A stretch of 22,324 nucleotides of DNA from positions 1 through 22,324 of IMG/VR virus record IMGVR_UViG_3300048883_000494, one strand, 5' to 3'. A program made the position numbers and the translations under genes. Under the pieces are notes generated by a model. It saw only the letters and a list, made by a program, of their open reading frames with translations, was not told the origin of the DNA and made no database searches. This DNA comes from a virus. Positions 14,460 to 22,324 of this stretch are shown here, in pieces; the first letter of the stretch is position 1, and each line of letters starts with the position of its first letter.

Positions 14460-15159
14460 TGGTAATGAGCTTGACGGTTTTATATCCGTTGTATTGTTTG
14501 GAGAAAATCACGGATATAGAATGAAGTCATATGGCCCAATACCATTAATGAAAATAGAGGGCAAAACACTTATACAAAGACAGGTCGAGTCTATAAAAGC
14601 CACCTTCAAAAATTTTGAGATCATATTATGCTCAGGGTTTGAGACACAAAAAACTGTTGAATTTATAAAAGACAATTTTGCAGATGTCAATATCAGGGTG
14701 GTAGAAAATCAAATGCATTTTAATTCAAATTGCTGCGAGAGTGCTAGACTATGTATTAACAATATAAATAACGATAAAATACTATTTTGTGGGGGCGGGA
14801 TTCTTATGACACCGGACTCACTTAGAAGTATAGATTATAGGGTGTCAACCGCATTATACCAAGATGAAGGTGATTATAAAGACTTTGATATAGGAGTGAT
14901 CCACAGCGGGGGGGAATTAACATCTCTTGCCCTCGGGATTAAAGCAAAGGTATGGACAGAAATAATTTATCTATCTAACAAGAAATCAATAAAGTCTCTC
15001 TATCATACAGTTTCAAACCCCGATTACAAAAATAGATTCATGTTTGAAGCAATAAATGAGTTAGTGAGGAATAATAGGGTTTTTGTGAAAAATAACGATC
15101 ACAAATCTGTAATAAAGATCAACAATATAAAAACGCTCAGAAGGATTACAAGGATATGA
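14410..15159 (+). CDS. Sugar nucleotidyltransferase-like protein, probably degenerate
   Basis: A 249-residue protein with the N-terminal plan of sugar-1-phosphate nucleotidyltransferases: SVVLFGENHGYRMKSYGPIP (26-45), LMKIEGKTLIQRQVESI, EIILCSGFE and VVEN. The nucleotide-binding loop is altered (GENHGYRM instead of GxGxR), and the metal-binding Asp expected after the second half-Rossmann strand is replaced by FCGGGILM (126-133). It may therefore be inactive or use an unusual substrate. The only plausible start, ATG 14410, lies 50 bases inside the preceding gene and has no clear ribosome site, so translation may rely on coupling or on frameshifting at the A9 run. It ends in an ATGA overlap with the next gene. 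Confidence 0.78.
   Translation: MRKKNRFITSPQTKQVDGNELDGFISVVLFGENHGYRMKSYGPIPLMKIEGKTLIQRQVESIKATFKNFEIILCSGFETQKTVEFIKDNFADVNIRVVENQMHFNSNCCESARLCINNINNDKILFCGGGILMTPDSLRSIDYRVSTALYQDEGDYKDFDIGVIHSGGELTSLALGIKAKVWTEIIYLSNKKSIKSLYHTVSNPDYKNRFMFEAINELVRNNRVFVKNNDHKSVIKINNIKTLRRITRI
14415..14423 (+). repeat. A9 homopolymer within the overlap of two genes
   Basis: Nine consecutive A bases lie inside the 50-base overlap between the GT-A-like gene (13668-14459) and the nucleotidyltransferase gene (14410-15159). A +1 shift here, equivalent to reading eight A bases, would join both frames into one protein of about 496 residues. It could be a slippery site or a sequencing-length error. Confidence 0.6.
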
Positions 15160-16034
15160 GAACATTAATTCAAAACTATACCTCTGCATTATCAACGGAG
15201 CCAATGTATATTCACAGATGCCTGTCGGAGTGTGGATATGAAACATCTCTATGGTCCGACCCACAAATGAGCGCTTATGACACCTTTGATATGTACCAGC
15301 CGAATTTATTTATAACCCACTACAAATTTTTGACCAACGACATAGTGAAGTATCTGTCGAAAAAAAAACAAATCAAAATGGTATTAAATATTTCTGGGGC
15401 CAGTCAATCAGAAATAGACGTTATAGAAAACATTGCTAAAGCAAAGAATGTAAATATCCCCTTTATGTTTACCAACCTGTACGAATCCAATAATAATGTA
15501 AAGACAAAAAATATTAAATGCATCAATTTATATCCAGCAGCAGACATTTTTTTGGCACCTGCTCCGACCCCTGACTATAACCTACAAGCGTGTGTCATTA
15601 GCATACAGAAAAATGATTTAGCGGAGCGGGCCATTGAGAACAAAGAAACCTACCACACACTTTCCTTGAACCCGGAAAGTTCAGATTACGCAGATATGAG
15701 CCTAGACGTTGCTGGGCTATCTAGTTTTTATCACAAGTATGATGAAGTCATTTTAGCAGACGATGTTAATCTTGTGACATCTCAGATACTTTTTGATTCT
15801 ATTTTAAAATCTAAGAAGGTAACCCTGAGAGTTCCTGAAAACCAGCAAAAATTGTTAGATTCTATTTTAGCCAGTTTATTTATAGAGGATAATTCAAAGT
15901 CTGACATATCTGATTTGATCAGGGGGCAAATAAAAAGAAAGCATAATTGTTTCAAAAGAACAGCCCGACTTTTTCGGGCGTTGAAGATAGAAGATGTTTC
16001 CCAAAAATTAGAAGGAATCAGTGATAAGTTATGA
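15156..16034 (+). CDS. Unidentified protein of the glycan operon, possibly GT-like
   Basis: A 292-residue soluble protein with no signal peptide. It starts TLIQNYTSALSTEPMYIHRC and includes LFITHYKFL (51-59), a Rossmann-like beta-alpha pattern around KMVLNISGASQSE, and a later YDEVILADDVNLVTSQILFD (193-212). The last segment recalls the C-terminal region of CgeB-like or GT-B-like proteins, where a Ser-Gln pair precedes a helix, but no diagnostic donor-site motif is visible. It starts at an ATGA overlap with the nucleotidyltransferase gene and ends in an ATGA overlap with an epimerase gene, so it belongs to the same operon. A GC-rich hairpin lies within its last codons (15963-15979). The function is not assigned. 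Confidence 0.8.
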   Translation: MRTLIQNYTSALSTEPMYIHRCLSECGYETSLWSDPQMSAYDTFDMYQPNLFITHYKFLTNDIVKYLSKKKQIKMVLNISGASQSEIDVIENIAKAKNVNIPFMFTNLYESNNNVKTKNIKCINLYPAADIFLAPAPTPDYNLQACVISIQKNDLAERAIENKETYHTLSLNPESSDYADMSLDVAGLSSFYHKYDEVILADDVNLVTSQILFDSILKSKKVTLRVPENQQKLLDSILASLFIEDNSKSDISDLIRGQIKRKHNCFKRTARLFRALKIEDVSQKLEGISDKL

Positions 16035-16921
16035 GAACTATAGTTACTGGAGGGGCGGGCTTTATAGGATCACACATAGTCGATAGACTGGTGAAAGATG
16101 GACATGGTGTGATGGTCATTGATAATGAATCGTCAGACTCTCACGAACAATTTTATTATAATAAAGACGCTGAATACATATGGTATAATGTTCAAGATTT
16201 TTACGACATAAATCATTTGTTTGAAGGTGTAGATTGTGTTTTTCATTTGGCAGCAGAAGCAAGTATTCAATCGTGTGTCACCAATCCCACTTTCGCCATT
16301 AGCTCAAACGTTACTGGCACCTGTAGTGTGCTTCAAGCCGCTGTAGAGAATGGGGTAAAAAGGGTAGTCTTCTCTTCCACCTCTGCCGCCTACGGGATTG
16401 CTAACGACCCACCTCTATCAGAAAGTATGGAAACTGATTGTCTTAATGCTTATTCAGTTTCTAAATGTGCTAGCGAGCAGCTATGTAAGATGTTTTATAA
16501 ATTGTATGGACTGGAAACAGTTATATTTAGATATTTTAATGTTTACGGAGAACGACACCCTACTAGTGGGCAGTATGCACCGGTTATTGGCTTGTTTCAA
16601 AAGCAGGTTGAAGAAAGTTTGCCACTCACAGTGGTTGGAGATGGCCTACAATCTCGTGATTTTATACATGTCTCAGATGTTGTGGAGGCAAACATAAAAG
16701 CAGCGTTTACCGATAACAAGAAAGCAATTGGTGAAATAATCAATGTCGGCTCAGGTAAATCACACACTGTTATGGATCTTGTGAAAATGATAGGAGACGG
16801 ATTTTATATAGATATTCCAGAAAGAAAGGGGGAAGTAAGACATAGTCAGGCCGACATATCGAAGGCCAAAACATTATTGAACTGGACTCCACAAGTTGAC
16901 TTAGAGGAATGGCTCAAATGA
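16031..16921 (+). CDS. NAD-dependent sugar epimerase, GalE-like extended SDR
   Basis: A 296-residue extended short-chain dehydrogenase. It has a Rossmann NAD site GGAGFIGS (7-14), the acidic end of strand 2 (VIDNESS), FHLAAEAS (71-78), FSSTSAAYG (114-122) with catalytic Ser/Thr at about 116-117, and Tyr141 with Lys145 in AYSVSKCASEQ. FRYFNVYGERHP and DFIHVSDVVEA are typical of UDP-glucose/UDP-GlcNAc 4-epimerases and related enzymes. The catalytic set appears intact. It should supply an epimerised nucleotide sugar to the transferases around it; the exact substrate is not readable. Start and end both use ATGA overlaps, showing tight coupling. Confidence 0.92.
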   Translation: MRTIVTGGAGFIGSHIVDRLVKDGHGVMVIDNESSDSHEQFYYNKDAEYIWYNVQDFYDINHLFEGVDCVFHLAAEASIQSCVTNPTFAISSNVTGTCSVLQAAVENGVKRVVFSSTSAAYGIANDPPLSESMETDCLNAYSVSKCASEQLCKMFYKLYGLETVIFRYFNVYGERHPTSGQYAPVIGLFQKQVEESLPLTVVGDGLQSRDFIHVSDVVEANIKAAFTDNKKAIGEIINVGSGKSHTVMDLVKMIGDGFYIDIPERKGEVRHSQADISKAKTLLNWTPQVDLEEWLK

Positions 16922-17655
16922 GATTACTAATCCAGCTTCCAACTCTTAATCGCCCTGACAAATTTCTAAGTGTACTCGATAAGTATGTGAATAAGGCCAG
17001 TGGTCACTGGATAGATAACAAGAGGTATGTAGATTTATTTTTCAATATCAATTGCGATATTGATGATGACTCAATGAATAACGACATGATGAAATATAAG
17101 ATCAGTGAAATATTGAAACAGAATCCATTCGCGGGCTATAAGATACACTATGATAAAAATACTGAGAAAATTAGTTCCATAAATGCGCACATTGATGATT
17201 TCTGGATAGACTATGATATAATAGTATGCGCCTCAGATGACATGGTGCCCCAAGTTAATAACTGGGATTGGGAAATAATTTGGGCGATGGGGGAACATTT
17301 TCCAGATGGAGATGGCTGCGTACATTTCAATGACGGTCATACCGATGGCAAATTAATTACCTTCTCTATTTTGGGTAAGAAGTTGTATGATCATTTTGGA
17401 TATATATATCATCCAGATTATAAAAGTCTATACTCCGACGATGAGTTCACACGCGAAGTTACACGTATGGGGAAAGTAGCATATATTGATAAAGTTATTA
17501 TCAAACATGAGCATTACGGGGAAGAGGGGAATATTAATTCTGGTGATTTTGACCTCGCCGCCCAAAAAACCCTTCATTATGCTGGAAGAGATCAGTTCGT
17601 TTTCAATAAAAGAAAAGAACTTGGATTTCCCCGAAACAAAATTACTAATGACTAG
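16918..17655 (+). CDS. GT-A-type glycosyltransferase
   Basis: A 245-residue protein read from the second of two in-frame ATGs. ATG 16918 shares ATGA with the epimerase stop and has GAGGAA 8 bases upstream; ATG 16909 would add MAQ. It opens LLIQLPTLNRPDKFLSVL, the usual GT2 first strand and helix, and has IIVCASDDMVP (101-111), a DxD-like metal and nucleotide site. GCVHFNDG and VIIKHEHYGEEG provide plausible later active-site His and Asp residues. It is probably a cytoplasmic transferase using a nucleotide sugar and a divalent metal. It ends 8 bases before a methyltransferase with a strong ribosome site. Confidence 0.82.
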   Translation: MRLLIQLPTLNRPDKFLSVLDKYVNKASGHWIDNKRYVDLFFNINCDIDDDSMNNDMMKYKISEILKQNPFAGYKIHYDKNTEKISSINAHIDDFWIDYDIIVCASDDMVPQVNNWDWEIIWAMGEHFPDGDGCVHFNDGHTDGKLITFSILGKKLYDHFGYIYHPDYKSLYSDDEFTREVTRMGKVAYIDKVIIKHEHYGEEGNINSGDFDLAAQKTLHYAGRDQFVFNKRKELGFPRNKITND

Positions 17656-17663
17656 GAGGTAAG

Positions 17664-18281
17664 ATGGACCATCACGATATTAAAAACATGAAAATTATTA
17701 GAGAATTAGACCTGATAAAGTTAGGTGACACTGTTGTGGACGTGGGAGCGAATGTGGGGGCTTATACTTCATTTATGTTACAACGACTGGGTGCTACCGG
17801 CAAGGTCTATTCTATAGAATTATATCCCCACACATTCTCAAATCTAGAGATGCGTTTTGGACATCACAAAAATATAGAAGTTTTAAACGCCGCGATTTCA
17901 GACACGAATGGTACAGAGTCATACTACGCGGGGGAAAATAGCGAAGTTCATAATATACTGGGCCACGACACTTCATATAAAGCAAATGTAAAAATAGGTG
18001 AAATTAAATCTATCACCTTAGATGAACTACTCAAGGACGAAGAAGAAGTGTCACTCATAAAAATAGATGTGGAGGGGGCGGAATTAAAAGTTCTCAACGG
18101 AATGAAAAACGTAGCTAAAAGAACGAGAGCGGTTCTGATAGAGAATCATCTAGATGAAGATTGGCCAAAAATTAGAACGATTTTGATTGAAGATTTTGGT
18201 TTCTCATGCTATAATGTAGAGAAGGATGAGACTGTAGATATTAATAGCCCACGACCCTATCAGTGCTTATGTCAAAAATGA
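17664..18281 (+). CDS. FkbM family SAM-dependent methyltransferase
   Basis: A 205-residue class I methyltransferase. Motif I is VVDVGANVGAYT (24-35), the acidic residue after strand 2 is Glu52 (VYSIELYPH), and the FkbM hallmark IKIDVEGAELKVL lies at 132-144, followed by VLIENH. These enzymes O-methylate sugars or peptides, and FkbM genes are common in surface-glycan clusters (family knowledge). It probably caps or decorates a sugar made by this operon. It has the best ribosome site in the operon, AGGAGG just before ATG 17664, suggesting relatively high translation. Its stop overlaps the next start by ATGA. Confidence 0.92.
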   Translation: MDHHDIKNMKIIRELDLIKLGDTVVDVGANVGAYTSFMLQRLGATGKVYSIELYPHTFSNLEMRFGHHKNIEVLNAAISDTNGTESYYAGENSEVHNILGHDTSYKANVKIGEIKSITLDELLKDEEEVSLIKIDVEGAELKVLNGMKNVAKRTRAVLIENHLDEDWPKIRTILIEDFGFSCYNVEKDETVDINSPRPYQCLCQK

Positions 18282-19153
18282 AACATATCTGTGTAGTCTC
18301 GGACTATAATTTTCTATCTAAAGGTCTAACTCTTTACGAGTCATTGCTGCGTAAAAGCTCAGACTTCGTGATTCATTATCTATGTTTTGATCAAGAGTCG
18401 TTTGATAAGCTATCTAAATATAGTAATGAAACACTTACAGTTTATAGTGACAAATATTTCTTAGACAACAAAACGTTACGAGATCTTAAGTCCGAAGATA
18501 AAAAATACTATTCGTATACACTTGCATCATTCTTTTCTGACTATTTAATAAAAGAACTTAAGTCTGATATCACATATATAGATGCAGACATATATTTTCA
18601 TCAGGACATTGATAGTGTATTTCAGGAGATAGGCGATAAGGAAATTGGGATATTCAGACATAGACAATATGACCCAAGAATACCCAATGGAAATGGCTGG
18701 TTCAATGTTGGAGTAGTCCACTTTAAAAATAACGATATAGGCCGAAACACGTTAAGTTGGTGGGCTGACGCAGTACTTCACAGGAAATACCCAGAGTTGG
18801 CTACATGTGGGGATCAAAGATATTTAGACGCATTTGTCTCTTTGGATAGAACAAATTTGTTTATAGATGGAAACATAGGGCATGGAGCGCCTTGGCAGTG
18901 GATGCTTTATAATTTTGATTCTTACGTCGAAGATGGTTGTATTGCATGGGGAGACAAAAGGCAAAAATTAATATTTAGTCATTTTTCACAATTTGAATAT
19001 TCTATTTCTGAAGATAAATATACTCCATCCACAATGCACCATTGTTTTACCCCGCAGGATATGTACCAATCCAATTTGGGGCTTAAAAAAATATATGATG
19101 ACTATTTTGAAGCAATCAAACGAACACATAAAATATATAATTTTGAGGGATAG
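18278..19153 (+). CDS. GT-A glycosyltransferase with DxD, GT8-like
   Basis: A 291-residue protein. ATG 18278 is chosen because it forms the ATGA overlap with the methyltransferase stop; in-frame starts at 18263 and 18269 are possible. It begins HICVVSDYNFLSKGLTLYES, a GT8-type start, and has the DxD site YIDADIYF (100-107, Asp102 and Asp104). GWFNVGVVHF and CGDQRYLDAF are typical later blocks of GT8/GT77-like proteins, where the Gly-Asp-Gln segment contacts donor or acceptor. Metal-dependent transfer from a nucleotide sugar in the cytoplasm is likely. It ends 3 bases before an RmlB-like gene. Confidence 0.88.
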   Translation: MKHICVVSDYNFLSKGLTLYESLLRKSSDFVIHYLCFDQESFDKLSKYSNETLTVYSDKYFLDNKTLRDLKSEDKKYYSYTLASFFSDYLIKELKSDITYIDADIYFHQDIDSVFQEIGDKEIGIFRHRQYDPRIPNGNGWFNVGVVHFKNNDIGRNTLSWWADAVLHRKYPELATCGDQRYLDAFVSLDRTNLFIDGNIGHGAPWQWMLYNFDSYVEDGCIAWGDKRQKLIFSHFSQFEYSISEDKYTPSTMHHCFTPQDMYQSNLGLKKIYDDYFEAIKRTHKIYNFEG

Positions 19154-19156
19154 CTA

Positions 19157-20050
19157 ATGATTTTCACAGTAACTGGCGGTAGGGGATTTATTGGTAGCCA
19201 TTTTGTAGAACAGGTGCTTGATGAGGGTCATCGCGTAATAGACATAGATAAAATGACCTACGCCGCGAACAAAGAGTTGCCTTGGGATAATGACCCAAGC
19301 TATTGTCACATAGAAGAAGACATATGCGATATGACTCACATGCCCGTGTGCGATATAATTGTTAACTTCGCCGCCGAATCTCACGTAGATAACTCGATAG
19401 AATCCCCCAAGGAGTTTTTGAGATCTAACGTAGATGGAGTATTTAACATTCTAAGCCTGTTGAGAGCCAAGGTCTATCAAAAACCGCTACTTGTGCATAT
19501 CAGCACAGACGAAGTTTACGGAGACGTTAATGAGGGCGAGAAAACAGAGGATAGCATATTGAATCCCAGCAATCCGTATTCGGCAACCAAGGCTGCTGCG
19601 GAAATGCTCATATTTGCTTACGCTCGTACTTTTGATATCAACTATCAAATAGTGAGGAGCACTAATAACTACGGACCTCGACAGTATCCAGAGAAATTAA
19701 TCCCAAGAATTTTACACTGTCTTGATACCAACCAGAAAATACCGCTGCATGGAGATGGGTCATATGTTAGAGACTGGCTATTTGTTAAAGACAATGCCGA
19801 CGCAATATACAAAATTTGCCACGCCGACCACGTAAACGAAATATGGAATGTTTCTACATACAACTATATGCGAAATATAGAGATTGTAGAACAAATATGT
19901 CAATGGTACGATATAACTAACTACCAAGATCACATAGAATTTATCGAGAACAGAATGGGTCAGGATTACAGGTACTCTATTTGCTCTGATAAAACTAGAG
20001 AGTGTTTAGGGTGGACCCCAAAGAAAACATCTCTATTCAAATTTGTTTGA
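19157..20050 (+). CDS. dTDP-glucose 4,6-dehydratase-like extended SDR
   Basis: A 297-residue extended SDR. GGRGFIGS (7-14) binds NAD. HISTDEVYG (114-122) carries the Thr-Asp-Glu triad specific to RmlB-type 4,6-dehydratases (Asp118, Glu119), with Tyr141 and Lys145 in PYSATKAAAE. NNYGPRQYPEKLIPR and GSYVRDWLFV complete the RmlB pattern. It is shorter than the usual 340-360 residues, mainly at the N-terminal middle and the C-terminus, but the catalytic residues are intact. It should make a 4-keto-6-deoxy sugar nucleotide; no RmlA, RmlC or RmlD is seen in the window, so the later steps are unknown. A GAGGG site precedes the ATG. Confidence 0.9.
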   Translation: MIFTVTGGRGFIGSHFVEQVLDEGHRVIDIDKMTYAANKELPWDNDPSYCHIEEDICDMTHMPVCDIIVNFAAESHVDNSIESPKEFLRSNVDGVFNILSLLRAKVYQKPLLVHISTDEVYGDVNEGEKTEDSILNPSNPYSATKAAAEMLIFAYARTFDINYQIVRSTNNYGPRQYPEKLIPRILHCLDTNQKIPLHGDGSYVRDWLFVKDNADAIYKICHADHVNEIWNVSTYNYMRNIEIVEQICQWYDITNYQDHIEFIENRMGQDYRYSICSDKTRECLGWTPKKTSLFKFV

Positions 20051-20057
20051 GGTTAAG

Positions 20058-20939
20058 ATGAAAATAGCTTTTGGTATGATTGTTTTTGAGGGCGACTATG
20101 TTCTACAGGAATGCTTAGAGCAAGTATACCCTTATGCAGAGCAAATTTTGATAGCAGAAGGACCAGTTGAATATTGGCAAAGACAAGGAAGAACAACTTC
20201 AACCGATAAAACTAACGAGATACTTGATAATTTCTCAGATCCAGAGAATAAGATTAGTATAGTACACGGTCAATATTCAGAAAAGGACGAGCAGTGTAAA
20301 GCATACATGCAATTTATTAGAGATGACATAGATTATATTTGGAATCTAGACTCTGACGAACTATATAAAAATGAGGATTTAGAAAAAACGATTGACTTCT
20401 TGCGTCAACATCAGCCCACCAGCGTTGGTGTGACAAGCTGCTCCTTTTATGGGGGGATGAATCATTACCTCACTGGCTTCGAGTTAGCAAGAGATAATTT
20501 CTTAAGAATATTTAAGTACGAGCCGGGATCAACTTGGCTCACGCACAGACCCCCCACAATCAAGTATGCTTCAGACATGCCAAGAAAACACATAGACAGC
20601 GAAACGTTTTATAATATGACCGAAGTTTTAATGTATCATTATTCATATGTTTTTCCAGATCAGGTTTTTAAAAAGGTTTCTTATTATAAAGATAGCGTGT
20701 CTAAAAGTAATTGCATAGACAATTATTTTGAAAGAATATATCTTCCGTGGGTGCTAGGTGGTGATGATGAACGTAGAACGATAGAGGACGAATATATGGG
20801 CGTTCACGAATTTAAACCATCCGTTAGGGGTGAATGCTTTACTTCGCCCTTCCTATTAGAACATCCAGAAAGTATTAATAGAAATCTAAAAGAATTAGAT
20901 GACAAATTTTTACTACAATTGAGGAAGTATAAACCGTGA
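20058..20939 (+). CDS. GT2-like glycosyltransferase
   Basis: A 293-residue GT-A protein. ATG 20058 follows GAGGT; an upstream in-frame TTG at 20043 would overlap the RmlB-like gene. The N-terminus IAFGMIVFEGDYVLQECLEQ (3-22) and QILIAEGPVE are the GT2 first strands. YIWNLDSDELY (93-103) is the DxD-type metal site, with the Asp-Glu pair common in GT2 enzymes that add sugars to proteins or lipids. Later His residues (LTHRPPTIKY, MYHYSYVF) resemble the acceptor side. It ends in a GTGA overlap with the next transferase gene. Confidence 0.88.
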   Translation: MKIAFGMIVFEGDYVLQECLEQVYPYAEQILIAEGPVEYWQRQGRTTSTDKTNEILDNFSDPENKISIVHGQYSEKDEQCKAYMQFIRDDIDYIWNLDSDELYKNEDLEKTIDFLRQHQPTSVGVTSCSFYGGMNHYLTGFELARDNFLRIFKYEPGSTWLTHRPPTIKYASDMPRKHIDSETFYNMTEVLMYHYSYVFPDQVFKKVSYYKDSVSKSNCIDNYFERIYLPWVLGGDDERRTIEDEYMGVHEFKPSVRGECFTSPFLLEHPESINRNLKELDDKFLLQLRKYKP

Positions 20940-21868
20940 TAAATATTAACCCACAAGACAACTTTGAATTATTTACAGATTATAAGAAATGTTTAGAATT
21001 TTTAAAATCTATAGACTATGACTCAATTTCTTATCCCGAAGAAGTAACTAATTTTCATATATATTCAGAGATAAAAACTAATAAAGAATTGCTTTGCGTA
21101 GAGTCTTTCTTGGCAACACAAAACTTAAAAAAGACAAAACTAATTTTATGGTCAGATTATGATATATCCCACAACCGGTTGTTGGAACCTTACAAAGAAT
21201 TGATAGACTTTAGAGTTTACCACCCTGAAGAAGAAGTCAAGGGAACGGTATTAGAAGATTGTAAAAAATGGACAGAAGCTAGCGACAGTAAACACTATAT
21301 GAAAAGTGGTGTGTTAAGATTTCTAGTTACCCATAAATATGGTGGAATTTGGGCTGATATGGACATGGTTTTTCTGAGAGATCTTAAAACGATTCTCGAT
21401 CAAGAGTGGGCATATATGTGGGGTTCAGAATTAGATTTTTATCATTTTGGTCCGTGTGCAGCGATGATGAGCATACACAAAGATAGCCTACATTCAAATC
21501 TCTGTATGCAAGAAATCGTAAACTCAGAACCTGTAGCGGATAGTACCGTATTAGATCATGTGTTATTAGCAAAGGTTTATACTAAAAAACAATTTACTGT
21601 ATTTCCTTCAACGTTTTTCAATACAGAATGGCAGCTCAACACAACTTATGTGAACGGCATTAAGCATTACAACTCCGGCGGCTTGGGAACCCAGATTGAG
21701 AGTGGGTGGTTTGAAAAAAATCAATTTAGTGATTATCTTTTTGAGGGTGCCCTTACTTGGCACTGGCATAATTCATCTTATAAAAATAACAGGATAGAGG
21801 ATGGGTCTAAGTTTGATATACTGATGAAGCTAAATAAAAAATCCCTGAAACAAAAGGGAATCCTGTGA
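20936..21868 (+). CDS. GT32-like glycosyltransferase with DxD
   Basis: A 310-residue protein starting at GTG 20936, whose last two bases begin the previous TGA stop. The core KSGVLRFLVTHKYGGIWADM (123-142) followed by DMVFLRDL is the sugar-binding DxD region of GT32 (Gly_transf_sug) proteins, with Asp141 and Asp143 as metal ligands. It includes LTWHWHNSSYKNN near the end, and the His-rich segment may close the active site. Family members transfer hexoses in capsule, LPS-like or eukaryotic mannan synthesis. It is coupled to the partial gene downstream by another GTGA overlap. Donor and acceptor are unknown. Confidence 0.88.
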   Translation: MININPQDNFELFTDYKKCLEFLKSIDYDSISYPEEVTNFHIYSEIKTNKELLCVESFLATQNLKKTKLILWSDYDISHNRLLEPYKELIDFRVYHPEEEVKGTVLEDCKKWTEASDSKHYMKSGVLRFLVTHKYGGIWADMDMVFLRDLKTILDQEWAYMWGSELDFYHFGPCAAMMSIHKDSLHSNLCMQEIVNSEPVADSTVLDHVLLAKVYTKKQFTVFPSTFFNTEWQLNTTYVNGIKHYNSGGLGTQIESGWFEKNQFSDYLFEGALTWHWHNSSYKNNRIEDGSKFDILMKLNKKSLKQKGIL

Positions 21869-22324
21869 AAATTAAAATACTAGACTACAAAGAAATATTG
21901 GAAGAATTGTCGATGTCACTTGGGGCATTCAAAGAGTACCTCGATGGCGGCAGACAAGATGTTTTGTATAATACCGATATTTTTTGTGAAAACGTGCGAA
22001 CAACAAGTATAGTAGAAAAAGATTTCTCACTCTTTGATAGAGTCGATACTATTGACGACGATACAGTTATTATTTTCCCGATATATTTGGAACTGTTACA
22101 ATTTGAAGAAATTCTCGGCAAGATGAATATTTTTGCTAGAAAAATCGCACGGTGTATAGAGTATTTTTGCAATCAATTTCCTAACAATAAAGTGATTTTC
22201 TTTTGGAATCATGATGTAGACTTTAGATTCTATAATAGTTTCGTAGAAAAGCATCGTAATGCAGTTATTATCAACTACAATACTTCTGAAGAAACACACC
22301 ATGATATTGTGGTCCCATTTTGGA
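21865..22324 (+). CDS. Partial gene, exostosin/GT-like protein (runs off right edge)
   Basis: An open frame begins at GTG 21865 in a GTGA overlap with the GT32-like gene, preceded by AAGGGA, and stays open to the last base (153 codons). The start MKIKILDYKEILEELS leads to an alpha/beta pattern with TVIIFPIYLELL, KVIFFWNHDVDFRF and AVIINYNTSEETHHDIVVPF. The last phrase recalls GT-B/exostosin-like proteins near the domain junction, but the donor site is outside the window. It confirms that the glycan operon continues to the right. The family call is tentative. Confidence 0.75.
   Translation, partial: MKIKILDYKEILEELSMSLGAFKEYLDGGRQDVLYNTDIFCENVRTTSIVEKDFSLFDRVDTIDDDTVIIFPIYLELLQFEEILGKMNIFARKIARCIEYFCNQFPNNKVIFFWNHDVDFRFYNSFVEKHRNAVIINYNTSEETHHDIVVPFW

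Noticed and set aside
1-22324. CRISPR arrays, insertion sequences, attachment sites, rRNA or tRNA genes
   Set aside because: No regularly spaced repeats, transposase motifs, terminal inverted repeats or structural RNA signatures were seen on reading both strands.

Overview
The window is about 22.3 kb of AT-rich, very densely coded DNA. Every credible gene is on the + strand, and junctions are mostly a few bases or ATGA/GTGA-type 4-base overlaps. That layout, with a divided phage-like replicative polymerase, a free proofreading exonuclease, a small SSB and a long glycosyltransferase run, suggests a large double-stranded DNA phage or similar mobile replicon. No capsid, tail, terminase, integrase, tRNA or rRNA gene is seen, so the phage assignment is inference. 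Two DUF1501 proteins and a secreted protein with a VSPDRRYVR motif point to a planctomycete-like host (family knowledge plus inference).

Region 1 (1-4483) encodes mainly exported proteins: a trypsin-like serine protease with a Sec signal, two tandem DUF1501 proteins with twin-arginine N-termini, a 66-residue protein whose tail resembles part of the second DUF1501, a histidine-rich secreted protein, and a small protein with a Cys pair.

Region 2 (4484-9439) is a replication block. A consensus sigma70-type promoter (TTGACA-N17-TATAAT, 4514-4542) is followed almost at once by a predicted leader stem-loop (4552-4596). It then encodes the N-terminal half of a DNA polymerase III alpha subunit (PHP-like and palm), a DEDDh exonuclease, a small protein with a Tat-like signal, the C-terminal half of the polymerase (fingers, HhH, OB), and a single-stranded DNA-binding protein. 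The polymerase is cut between the third palm aspartate and the fingers. Its PHP domain has lost visible metal-binding residues, so the separate exonuclease probably supplies proofreading.

Region 3 (9441 to the right edge) is a glycan-building operon of about 13 kb that continues beyond the window. It has three GT4/GT-B-like transferases, four or five GT-A-like transferases, a degenerate sugar nucleotidyltransferase, two extended SDR sugar-nucleotide enzymes (UDP-sugar epimerase-like and RmlB-like), an FkbM methyltransferase, a truncated methyltransferase-like protein, and two further GT-like proteins of uncertain class. Together these could make or attach a branched, methylated glycan, on virions or on the host surface; the target cannot be read from the sequence.

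The best candidates for something undescribed are the divided polymerase with its exonuclease and a Tat-signal gene between the halves, the exported DUF1501/protease cassette on a virus-like element, and an A9 tract inside a 50-base gene overlap that could fuse a GT to a nucleotidyltransferase. All family names come from motif recognition by eye; no database search was run.
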